This document shows positions 1 to 5,408 of a stretch of DNA of 5,455 nt, one piece after another; positions within the stretch are counted from its first letter, which is position 1; each line of letters starts with the position of its first letter. Position numbers and translations under genes: made by a program. The notes beneath the pieces were generated by a model, which was not told where the DNA came from, did not search any database, and saw only the letters and a program-made list of their open reading frames with translations. The DNA comes from Chthonomonadaceae bacterium (GTDB lineage Bacteria; Armatimonadota; Chthonomonadetes; Chthonomonadales; Chthonomonadaceae): positions 1 to 5,455 of the forward strand of contig JANXLO010000652.1 in the NCBI GenBank assembly GCA_025355115.1, written 5' to 3'.

Positions 1-913
1 ATTTGTAGGCCATGATGGCGTGGGTCATCGCGGGAAAGATCGCCCCGAGACCACCGCTGTTCTCCTCCCGCACCAGCAGCCAGCGGAGGGACCGCTCGAG
101 CGCCAGTTTGCGGAACGGCTTGACGGGGCTGGCATCGTAGAGCTTGAGCAGCTTGTCCACGACCAGAAAGACGTTGCGCCAGGTGATCGGCTTCTTGTCC
201 CACATCAGCCGCATGCGCTTGCGGTCACGCCCATCCACGAACAGTTCATCGATGTGCGCGTTGTCGGGAATGGGGCGCTGAGGGCGGGTCGCGTTCATCA
301 CGGCGAGCGGAACCAGAATGGCCCGTGACCAGGAGGACATGTTGTAGATGTTGAAGTAGAACCACTTCGGCATCAGCACGGCCTCCGGCGGAATGGTGGG
401 GACGCCGTTCCAGTCGTACTGCCCAAACATGGAGAGGTAGAGCTTGGTGAAGGTATTGCAGCGGGTGACCCCGCCCTGTTCGAGGATGGCGCGGCGGGCC
501 TTCCGCATGAACGGTTCGGTGCCCGTATGCCCCGCCAGCTTGCAGGCGAAATAGGCTTTGACCGAAGCGCTGACGTCCGAGGGGCCGCCGGCATAGATGG
601 ACCAATAGCCGTCGGGATGCTGCCCGCGCCGAATGTAGGCGGCCAGCTTTCGAAATTTCACCGGATCGCGCCGCCCAAGGAACTGAAGGAGCAGAATATA
701 TTCGCTCTCCAGAATGGTGTCGCCCTCGAGCTCAGCCACCCAGTAGCCGTCCGGCTCCTGTCGATCCAGCAGATAACGCTGAGCCGAACGGATCGCGGTG
801 CGCACCGAGCTGAGGGATACCGCATAGCGGGAACTGCGAAGAGCCACCTGCGGGGAGGCGACTACGGAGTGATCTATGATAGTTTGTTGTGTATGTTCTG
901 CGAGCGTCTTCAA
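1..913 (-). CDS. shc: Squalene-hopene cyclase, N-terminal part (3' end outside the window)
   Basis: Cyclises squalene to hopene/hopanol, the committed step of hopanoid lipid synthesis, normally as a membrane-associated enzyme. I translated the minus frame by hand; it is open without interruption for 304 codons to the window edge. Counting from the TTG at 913, family features appear in order: RQEPDGYW (51-58) followed by ELEGDTILESEYIL (61-74), a second QW-type repeat GQHPDGYW (97-104), the family segment MSSWSRAILVPL (192-203), and GGLGAIFPAM (287-296). Family members are usually about 630-720 residues, so less than half is present; the catalytic DxDD motif lies in the missing half. The start is uncertain: no ATG exists between the upstream TAA (953-955) and the conserved region. 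TTG at 913 has a GGACGG 7 nt upstream; GTG at 847 is the alternative. Identity is firm, start is not. Confidence 0.93.
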   Translation of the reverse strand, partial: MKTLAEHTQQTIIDHSVVASPQVALRSSRYAVSLSSVRTAIRSAQRYLLDRQEPDGYWVAELEGDTILESEYILLLQFLGRRDPVKFRKLAAYIRRGQHPDGYWSIYAGGPSDVSASVKAYFACKLAGHTGTEPFMRKARRAILEQGGVTRCNTFTKLYLSMFGQYDWNGVPTIPPEAVLMPKWFYFNIYNMSSWSRAILVPLAVMNATRPQRPIPDNAHIDELFVDGRDRKRMRLMWDKKPITWRNVFLVVDKLLKLYDASPVKPFRKLALERSLRWLLVREENSGGLGAIFPAMTHAIMAYK

Positions 914-1032
914 CGATTCACCGTCCGAAGGGTTTTCGGGCAGTCGAGTCTCTTAGTTCAGTCCTGAGTCCTCCGCACTATAGCCGGACAGGGCAGATCA
1001 GGAACTGAGTTCAGAAACGCAACGATGCGCCG

Positions 1033-1061
1033 CTGCACAGAGAATTAACTGTTTTGTGCAG
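1033..1061 (-). repeat. Inverted repeat in the cyclase leader
   Basis: CTGCACA (1033-1039) and TGTGCAG (1055-1061) are perfect 7-nt inverted arms around an A+T-rich 15-nt loop. In RNA this forms a stem-loop; in DNA it could be a protein site. There is no U-run after it on either strand, so it is not a terminator. Confidence 0.5.
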
Positions 1062-1101
1062 TCGTGCCGGACTCAGCCTCTCCCGGTCGACCCGCCATTC
1101 G

Positions 1102-1173
1102 GGAAGCCCGAGCCGCGAATCGGAAGGCAGGTCTGAGAGTGCGGAGCGGCAACTCTGTGCGGCCCGAGCTTCC
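1102..1173 (-). repeat. Long-range 15-bp RNA helix that overlaps a local hairpin
   Basis: In the minus-strand RNA, bases 1173-1159 can pair without interruption with 1116-1102: 13 Watson-Crick pairs and 2 G-U wobbles, enclosing 42 nt. In a plus-strand RNA the two wobbles would be C-A mismatches, so the fold favours the cyclase transcript. The 5' arm overlaps the local hairpin CCCGAG-GAAG-CTCGGG (1178-1163), so the two folds exclude each other. Pairing was checked by hand only. Confidence 0.45.
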
Positions 1174-1178
1174 TCGGG
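1163..1178 (-). repeat. Perfect 6-bp hairpin, CCCGAG/CTCGGG
   Basis: CCCGAG (1163-1168) and CTCGGG (1173-1178) enclose a 4-nt loop, GAAG in the minus RNA. All-perfect and GC-rich, so locally stable. It competes with the longer helix described over 1102-1173. Confidence 0.5.
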
Positions 1179-1299
1179 TCAGAACGTCTTATCCTGCACG
1201 GCAGCGCATCTTTCAGCGGCCTGCCAGTTCGGAAAAGCGTCCTTTGAACAGATATGTTCGCCTCGCAACCCGGCAGAAACCAGATAGAGAGGATTGACT

Positions 1300-1329
1300 A
1301 TTTTAGCGTCTGCCTGCATTCTTTGTCAA
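1300..1329 (-). promoter_or_regulatory. Sigma-70 promoter for squalene-hopene cyclase
   Basis: On the minus strand TTGACA (1329-1324) is a perfect -35 and TAAAAT (1305-1300) matches the -10 consensus at five of six positions, with an 18-nt spacer. It sits just past the terminator of the upstream unit and points to the cyclase gene. Predicted start of transcription is near 1293. The hexamers and the first spacer bases (TTGACAAAG) are shared with the alaR promoter in this window. Confidence 0.72.
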
Positions 1330-1362
1330 GCTGTGGCGTCGAATGCTGATGCCTCAGCCTTT

Positions 1363-1380
1363 TCCTTGTACGCACAAGGA
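1363..1380. repeat. Inverted repeat upstream of the cyclase promoter
   Basis: TCCTTGT (1363-1369) and ACAAGGA (1374-1380) are perfect 7-nt arms around 4 nt. It lies about 35 bp upstream of the cyclase -35 box, a usual location for an activator site. It lacks a T-run, so a terminator role is unlikely. A regulator-binding role is inference. Confidence 0.4.
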
Positions 1381-1416
1381 GTGCTCCAAGTATGCCAGGC
1401 GGCGTTTTCCCTCCCC

Positions 1417-1444
1417 AAAGCCTGCATGAAGGTGCAGGTGCTTT
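1417..1444. repeat. Inverted repeat downstream of the operon terminator
   Basis: CCTGCA (1421-1426) and TGCAGG (1433-1438) are perfect arms around a 6-nt loop. AAAG (1417-1420) and CTTT (1441-1444) extend the stem with a 2-nt bulge. It follows the terminator by about 16 nt in the minus direction. No U-run follows, so it may be a backup 3'-end structure or a protein site. Confidence 0.35.
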
Positions 1445-1452
1445 CGGAACGG

Positions 1453-1490
1453 ACAACGAAAAAGGGGAAATCACGTGACTTCCCCTTTGT
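1453..1490 (-). terminator. Rho-independent terminator of the alaR operon
   Basis: AAAGGGGAA (1461-1469) and TTCCCCTTT (1480-1488) are perfect 9-nt arms. In the minus RNA the next pair is a G-U wobble followed by two more pairs, giving a 12-bp stem closed by an ACGU tetraloop and followed by a U-rich tail (UUCGUUGU). In a plus RNA the wobble becomes an A-C mismatch, so it best fits transcripts coming from the 395-residue protein gene that ends at 1520. Confidence 0.82.
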
Positions 1491-1519
1491 GCGTCCATGC
1501 ATTTTTTATTTAAAGTCTC

Positions 1520-2707
1520 TTAGCAGGCACCCGGATCGTTGGCGAGACTTGAGACGATGCCAAGGCGCTTCAGCTCGCCCACCAGCCGCGAGGCGTCAGC
1601 CAAAATCACGCGGGCAAATCGTTGCGTCTCCGGGTCGTTCTTCCGCATCAGCAACTGCGCCGCGGAGCAGAGGGATGTAATCGGCCCCAGGAGAACCTCT
1701 TCGTTCACGATCTCGCTGGGCAGCATGGCACCGGCCTGCTCGAAGGAGACACGGCCTGCCAGAGAGGCTGCGTTCTCGATGAGCTGAGGATCCGGCACCT
1801 CCCCAAGGGGGAGTGGGGTGGCGAGGGAGAAATCCGGCATTCCCTTCGTCTCGTCCGGAGTCGCGATGACGGGAGCGCCGGCGAAGGGGTTGTTCTCCTC
1901 CTTCAGAAGCGCCTCGATCTCCATCAGCTCCTTCTGAATCGCCATGTAGAGGGGGGTGGCGTCCATGTTCTTGTCGCTGGAGACCCCGTAGTCGCCCTTG
2001 TTAATTCCGTAAAACATCGGGTTCGTGGTGGCGTAGTTCACGAACATCACCGCGATGAATTTCTGAAACACGTTCTTGTCGAAGGGGTACTTGCCGGTGT
2101 AGTTCGAATCGTCCTGGACGCTTTTGATCACCTCGGCAAAGAGGCCCACGATGAACTGCCGGGCAGGGAGAGCAGCCAGTGCCGTTCCATCAGTATAGTG
2201 AAAATCGAAGAAGAAGTTGAGGTCGCTGGTGTCGCTGTGACCCTCCGCCTCGGCCACAGAGCTGAAGACATTGAGCTTCATCATGTTGTCGAGGTTGCGG
2301 CGCGGATAGCCGCGATGCACCAGATTCAAGGCGTAGGATTTGAACTCATCGTAGTCGGTGCCGAGAAAGTGCGCCCGGCTGCCGGCGATCTTGTCGTGAA
2401 GCTCGTGAAGACGCCGCAGCAGGTTTCCCCGCGCATCGTTCACGATCTCCATCATCTCCTCCCGGATGGGGTCGTCATCGGGAAAGAGGTCGAGCGTCTC
2501 GAAGGTGGTGCGGATCACGGCGAAGTCGTTGAGGCCATCCTCCAGGCAGGGGTAGGCGATCCCGAGCAGCAGATCGGCGGGGATGTTCTCAATGGCGTCG
2601 GCATTTCGAATGCCGCGATCCGGCTCGACAAGGGCATAAAACCTGTTGTTGGTGGTCAGGCTTTTGATGAGCACCACACGCCGATTCTCGTTGTTGGAAG
2701 AGTGCAT
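1520..2707 (-). CDS. Unknown 395-residue cytosolic protein
   Basis: I do not recognise this family. The protein has no signal peptide or membrane segment and is acidic, with helix-like stretches. Roughly: an N-terminal region (1-55); an acidic helical part (70-110, with LFPDDDPIREEMMEIV); an aromatic-rich middle (113-240) including LNFFFDFHYTDGT (163-175) and the F/Y/N-rich stretch 214-235; a proline-rich linker (273-308); and a helical C-terminal domain (310-390). No catalytic motif, metal cluster or nucleotide-binding loop stands out. The ATG at 2707 is preceded by a weak GGA about 7 nt upstream. It lies 88 nt after the exported protein gene with no clear terminator or promoter between, so it is probably the last gene of the alaR operon, and a strong terminator follows. 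The long open frame on the opposite strand is His/Val-rich and looks like a shadow. Confidence 0.82.
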   Translation of the reverse strand: MHSSNNENRRVVLIKSLTTNNRFYALVEPDRGIRNADAIENIPADLLLGIAYPCLEDGLNDFAVIRTTFETLDLFPDDDPIREEMMEIVNDARGNLLRRLHELHDKIAGSRAHFLGTDYDEFKSYALNLVHRGYPRRNLDNMMKLNVFSSVAEAEGHSDTSDLNFFFDFHYTDGTALAALPARQFIVGLFAEVIKSVQDDSNYTGKYPFDKNVFQKFIAVMFVNYATTNPMFYGINKGDYGVSSDKNMDATPLYMAIQKELMEIEALLKEENNPFAGAPVIATPDETKGMPDFSLATPLPLGEVPDPQLIENAASLAGRVSFEQAGAMLPSEIVNEEVLLGPITSLCSAAQLLMRKNDPETQRFARVILADASRLVGELKRLGIVSSLANDPGAC

Positions 2708-2795
2708 CGTTCGTTCCGTATGTTCTAAGGATTAAGGTTCACAGTCGCCTGTCCGGTCGCGGGAATTCCACTGCCTCCACCGCGATGCTGCCGCA
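2708..2795 (-). other. 88-nt gap inside the operon
   Basis: An imperfect hairpin is possible (TCGCGG with CCGCGA, about 2754-2784) but it has no U-run, so it does not read as a terminator. No good -35/-10 pair is visible for the minus strand. Transcriptional read-through into the 395-residue gene is the simplest reading. Confidence 0.4.
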
Positions 2796-3440
2796 TCAGT
2801 GCGCCAGCGAGAAAGAGAGGCCGTAGTAGACGGCGCCGTCGAGACTATACGCGTCCGCCCTGAGATGCTTGGCTACCTTCAGCGATATCCCCAGGTTTGG
2901 CCGGTGACGATAGACCTCTGCTCGGACTTCAAGATCCGTTCCCAGACGCGCCTCCATGCCAATAAACGGGCCGCCTATCCGCCCTGTCCCGAACCCGCCG
3001 CTCAGCTTGAACGACCGCACAAGCCGGTAGATATGCTCCGGCAGGGCGAACGAATGGGTTGCCACTCCATAGAAAGAGCGGTGCTCCACGCCAGTTCCCG
3101 TGAGATCTCGCACCCCGACCGCGACGGCGGGAGTCGCCCCAAGGTCTGGCAGAACAGGGTATTCCACATTGAACGAGTAGCGTTTGCGGCCCTCGGACTT
3201 CAAGTCGAGCCGCTCGGCCTCCAGTTCGATCCCGCTGGCGGAGGCGTAGTTCAGCCAGATTCGGTTGGCGTCCCGCGGCTTCGTGGACAGCAGAAACAGT
3301 GCACGGGCCGAATTCGGGGCCAGCGTCTCCGCTGTCGGCGCCAGTATCACGCGATCCGCGCGCCCTGCGCCACTGAGAAGCCCGAGGGCTCCGATCAAAG
3401 CAATAAGGCAGAGCGGCCTGGCCGCTGTCTCCCTTAACAT
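2796..3440 (-). CDS. Exported probable outer-membrane beta-barrel protein (YjbH-like pattern)
   Basis: Residues 1-28 form a signal peptide: charged start (RETAAR), hydrophobic core (10-24, LCLIALIGALGLLSG) and a likely cut after GRA at 28. The mature 186 residues are rich in alternating polar/hydrophobic strands. The tail (146-214) shows repeated hairpin-like units such as GPFIGMEARLGTDLEVRAEVY, LGISLKVAKHLRADAYSL and AVYYGLSFSL, ending close to an aromatic residue. This resembles the strand pattern of YjbH-type or small outer-membrane barrel proteins, but at 214 residues it is far shorter than YjbH itself. Role unknown. Its ATG overlaps the alaT stop by 7 nt (ATGTTAA) and has GGAG 4 nt upstream, so it is translationally coupled to the aminotransferase. 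A periplasmic beta-sandwich is the alternative. Export is well supported; barrel and function are inference. Confidence 0.8.
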   Translation of the reverse strand: MLRETAARPLCLIALIGALGLLSGAGRADRVILAPTAETLAPNSARALFLLSTKPRDANRIWLNYASASGIELEAERLDLKSEGRKRYSFNVEYPVLPDLGATPAVAVGVRDLTGTGVEHRSFYGVATHSFALPEHIYRLVRSFKLSGGFGTGRIGGPFIGMEARLGTDLEVRAEVYRHRPNLGISLKVAKHLRADAYSLDGAVYYGLSFSLAH

Positions 3441-4714
3441 GCCGCTCCGGCTCTGGCCCCTGACGCCGGGTTTGCATCTGTCATACGACGCATGAAAGAC
3501 CCCATTCGTTCCAGTGCTTGCTCAAGCTGCGGAAGGGCAGTGGCGTAGGAGCAGCGGACGTGTCCCGCGCCCGAAGGCCCGAAGGCCGTCCCAGGGACTA
3601 CGGCGACCCGCTCCTCCATCAGCAGGCGCTCGGCAAACTCCTCCGAGCTCAGCCCTGTGCGCCGGACGGAGGGGAATGCGTAAAAGGCGCCCTTCGGATC
3701 GTTGCAGTCCAGCCCAATGGCGTTCAGGCCGTTCACGAACACCCGTCGGCGGCGGTCGTAGTCAGCTACCATCGCCTCTACGTCCGCTTCGGCGTTGTCG
3801 AGCGCCTCGATCGCCGCAATCTGCGAGACATGCGGGGCGCAGAGCATAGTGTACTGATGCACCCGCGTCATGAGCGTTGTGAGAGGTTCCGGTGCGCAGA
3901 GGTAGCCGATGCGCCAGCCGGTCATCGCGTAGGCCTTCGAGAAGCCGTTGAGGACGATGGTTCGCTCCTTTGCGCCCGGCAAACTGCCGAGGCATGTGTG
4001 CGTCCCGACATACGTCAGGCGGTCGTATATCTCGTCGGAGAGCATATAAAAATCGTGGCGATTGGCGAGCGCGACCAGGCGGGTGAGATCCTCGCGACTC
4101 TGCGTGGCGCCGGTGGGATTGGCCGGGGAGCCGAGCAGCAGGGCCTTAGTGCGTGGCGTGATCGCGGCCTCGATGCGGTCGGCGTGGAGACGGAAGCCGT
4201 CCGCTGCGTCCGTCCGAATGGGCACGGCGACTCCGCCCGCGAACTCGATGCAGGGGACATAAGAGACGTAGCAGGGCTCGGGCACCAGCACCTCATCGCC
4301 GGGGTTCAGCACCACTCGAAGCGCGAGATCCAGCCCCTCCGAGACGCCCACGGTCACGAGGCACTCCGTGTCCGGGTCGTAGTCTGCACTGTAACGGCGG
4401 CTGAGCATGGAGCAGATGCGCTGGCGCAGAGGGCGAAGCCCGCTGTTGGAGGTGTAGGTGGTGTAGCCGCGCTCAAGCGACCAGATGCCCGCTTCCCGTA
4501 TCCGCCAGGGAGTGACGTAGTCGGGCTCGCCGACGCCGAGGGAGATCACATTCTCCATCTGCTGAGCGATGTCGAAGAACCGGCGTATTCCCGACGGCGG
4601 GCAGTTGGAGATGACTCTGTTGAGGGGCTTTCGCGGCGGTGTGACGGCGAACTCATCAGCTTCGAGAGGCAGTTCGGGCCTCGCCGAGTGAGCTTCGGTT
4701 TCCAGCATCGTCAT
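3434..4714 (-). CDS. alaT: PLP-dependent class I aminotransferase, AlaT (YugH)-like alanine aminotransferase
   Basis: Likely transfers the amino group between glutamate/pyruvate and 2-oxoglutarate/alanine in the cytosol. Fold-type I PLP features are all present: GVGEPDYVTPW (60-70), SPANPTGA with Asn199, LSDEIY with Asp227 for the pyridine nitrogen, NGFSKAYAMTGWRIGY with the Schiff-base Lys260 and Arg268, and HVRCSYA with Arg387 for the substrate carboxylate. From memory, PPSGIRRFFDI, ERGYTTYTSNSGL and FGPSGAGHVRCSYAT follow Bacillus YugH/AlaT more closely than PatA or AspC. At 426 residues it is about 35-40 longer, from an N-terminal extension (1-30) and a low-complexity tail (412-426). The ATG overlaps the alaR stop (ATGA) and lacks its own strong ribosome site, implying coupling; an ATG two codons in is possible. 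Substrate is inferred from family and neighbour; a broader aromatic or aspartate activity cannot be excluded. Confidence 0.93.
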   Translation of the reverse strand: MTMLETEAHSARPELPLEADEFAVTPPRKPLNRVISNCPPSGIRRFFDIAQQMENVISLGVGEPDYVTPWRIREAGIWSLERGYTTYTSNSGLRPLRQRICSMLSRRYSADYDPDTECLVTVGVSEGLDLALRVVLNPGDEVLVPEPCYVSYVPCIEFAGGVAVPIRTDAADGFRLHADRIEAAITPRTKALLLGSPANPTGATQSREDLTRLVALANRHDFYMLSDEIYDRLTYVGTHTCLGSLPGAKERTIVLNGFSKAYAMTGWRIGYLCAPEPLTTLMTRVHQYTMLCAPHVSQIAAIEALDNAEADVEAMVADYDRRRRVFVNGLNAIGLDCNDPKGAFYAFPSVRRTGLSSEEFAERLLMEERVAVVPGTAFGPSGAGHVRCSYATALPQLEQALERMGSFMRRMTDANPASGARAGAAC

Positions 4715-5217
4715 GGCGCGACCATAAGGCGGTGATCAGTCTCGCTGTCCGCGAAAATGTCGCCGTCGTCCTTGTATTTCTTCAGGAGAAAATGTGTCGA
4801 GGTGGAGTTGACGCGATCGATGGTGGAGAGCTTCTGCGCGACGAAGTCCGCTATCTCGCGGATGGTGCGACCTTCCACTACGCAGCGCAGATCCTGCGTT
4901 CCGGAGACGAGATAGACGGAATGAACTTCGGGGTAGCGATAGATCCGCTCGGCGACATCGTCGAAGCCGACGCCGCGCGCCGGGGTCACCTTGACATCGA
5001 TGAAGGCAAAAACGCGCTCGTCCCCAAACCGCTCCCAGTCGATGACGGCCTTGTACCGCCGGATCACGCCGCTCGCTTCCCCTTCGGCGATCATCTTTGC
5101 GACGGTCGCCTCCTCCATTCCGGTCTGAGAGGCTATCTGCCGGGGCGTGGCGCGGGCATCGCGCTCCAGCACTTTCAGAATTTCGCGCATCCTCCGCTCC
5201 GTCTCCCGCTCGATCAC
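4711..5217 (-). CDS. alaR: Lrp/AsnC-family regulator, AlaR (YugG)-like
   Basis: Transcription factor that in this family binds DNA as a dimer or octamer and senses amino acids. The N-terminal winged helix-turn-helix covers about 11-60, with TPRQIASQTGMEEATVAKMI (24-43) as the HTH. The C-terminal RAM ligand-binding domain covers about 68-150, with the family turn VSGTQDL (104-110). DVKVTPARGVGFDDVAERIYR (74-94) and THFLLKKYKDDG (141-152) look, from memory, close to Bacillus YugG, which lies beside yugH in the same order. The start is GTG at 5217 without a clear Shine-Dalgarno; an in-frame ATG at 5190 has GGAG 6 nt upstream and would give 159 residues, clipping the first helix. The GTG is preferred because Lrp proteins usually carry several residues before that helix. 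First gene of the operon; it probably controls its own promoter and alaT. Confidence 0.93.
   Translation of the reverse strand: MIERETERRMREILKVLERDARATPRQIASQTGMEEATVAKMIAEGEASGVIRRYKAVIDWERFGDERVFAFIDVKVTPARGVGFDDVAERIYRYPEVHSVYLVSGTQDLRCVVEGRTIREIADFVAQKLSTIDRVNSTSTHFLLKKYKDDGDIFADSETDHRLMVAP
5188..5204 (-). promoter_or_regulatory. Possible internal ribosome site and ATG start of alaR
   Basis: In the minus strand a purine-rich run with GGAG lies 6 nt before the ATG at 5190-5188, a better start signal than that of the GTG at 5217. Either both starts are used or the true start is here. It decides only the first nine residues of AlaR. Confidence 0.35.
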
Positions 5218-5278
5218 GACTCGAACGCTCGCGCACGGCCTTGTTCTGCCGGTACGCCTACCGCTTCGACTTCGGCTA

Positions 5279-5308
5279 AGTATATCGTAAGGGGCCGTGC
5301 TTTGTCAA
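5279..5308 (-). promoter_or_regulatory. Sigma-70 promoter of the alaR operon
   Basis: On the minus strand TTGACA (5308-5303) is a perfect -35 and TATACT (5284-5279) matches -10 in five of six positions, spaced by 18 nt. The start of transcription would be near 5272, giving a 5' leader of about 55 nt to the GTG at 5217. The spacer begins AAG as in the cyclase promoter. An AlaR site around it is expected from the family but I see no clear palindrome. Confidence 0.75.
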
Positions 5309-5396
5309 TATTTGCGCCTCTTCATGCAGGAGTTCATCCCCTCTGAAAACGAATAATCCTTCCAGCCGCTGTGCCCGATCCGGATGCGATTACGGA

Positions 5397-5403
5397 AAGG
5401 AGT
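5397..5403 (+). promoter_or_regulatory. Strong Shine-Dalgarno before the rightward gene
   Basis: AAAGGAG lies about 6 nt before an ATG at 5409. It is the best ribosome site in the window and supports a real gene start there despite the very short visible frame. Confidence 0.65.
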
Positions 5404-5408
5404 TTATC

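Larger units (their letters stand above)
914..1293 (-). promoter_or_regulatory. Long 5' leader of the squalene-hopene cyclase transcript
   Basis: If transcription starts near 1293, about 7 nt past the -10 hexamer, roughly 380 nt precede the TTG start at 913. No convincing gene is present. Visible structures are a perfect 6-bp hairpin (1163-1178), a 15-bp longer-range helix that would replace it (1159-1173 with 1102-1116), a 7-bp stem with a 15-nt loop (1033-1061), a GAACT-C-AGTTC palindrome near 1005-1015 and a 5-bp CCGAA/TTCGG hairpin at 925-939, just before the start. I recognise no known riboswitch, T-box, RNase P, tmRNA, SRP or 6S signature. A 17-codon minus ORF (1098-1045) has no ribosome binding site. 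The leader depends on the promoter call being right. Confidence 0.5.
5218..5408. other. Divergent intergenic region between alaR and the + strand gene
   Basis: This 191-nt region holds the alaR promoter and the ribosome site of the rightward gene. For the + strand an AATAAT (5352-5357) could serve as a -10, but no good -35 is found at 16-18 nt, so I call no + promoter. The A+T-rich patch around 5279-5315 is the promoter core. Confidence 0.5.

Noticed and set aside
1045..1098. 17-codon minus-strand ORF in the cyclase leader as a leader peptide
   Set aside because: No Shine-Dalgarno, and no run of codons for one amino acid as in attenuation peptides.
914..1293. T-box, RNase P, SRP, tmRNA or 6S RNA in the leader
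   Set aside because: None of the short conserved motifs that I know for these RNAs is visible; only generic stems remain.
1054..1297. Two overlapping 77-codon + strand frames in the intergenic region
   Set aside because: Both are Ser/Arg/Ala-rich, overlap each other almost fully in different frames, lack ribosome sites and lie antisense to the cyclase leader.
1294..1680. 128-codon + strand frame
   Set aside because: Crosses the terminator and runs antisense into the end of the 395-residue gene; no ribosome site or recognisable domain.
1622..2728. 368-codon open frame on the + strand
   Set aside because: Antisense to the 395-residue gene; product is His/Val/Glu-rich as expected from the complement of a coding frame in GC-rich DNA, and the terminator at 1461-1488 supports the minus strand.
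2754..2784. Terminator between the exported protein gene and the 395-residue gene
   Set aside because: Only a 6-bp stem with a long loop and no U-run on either strand.
3518..4735. 405-codon open frame on the + strand
   Set aside because: It lies antisense to alaT over its whole length, has a low-complexity Arg/Val/His-rich product without motifs, and no ribosome site. The minus frame has complete PLP-enzyme motifs.
1421..5330. TTCATGCAGG shared by the region near 1421-1430 (minus) and 5321-5330 (plus)
   Set aside because: A 10-nt match between two places in 5.4 kb on either strand is expected by chance.
5329..5357. + strand promoter for the gene at 5409
   Set aside because: AATAAT at 5352-5357 could be a -10 but no reasonable -35 lies 16-18 nt upstream.
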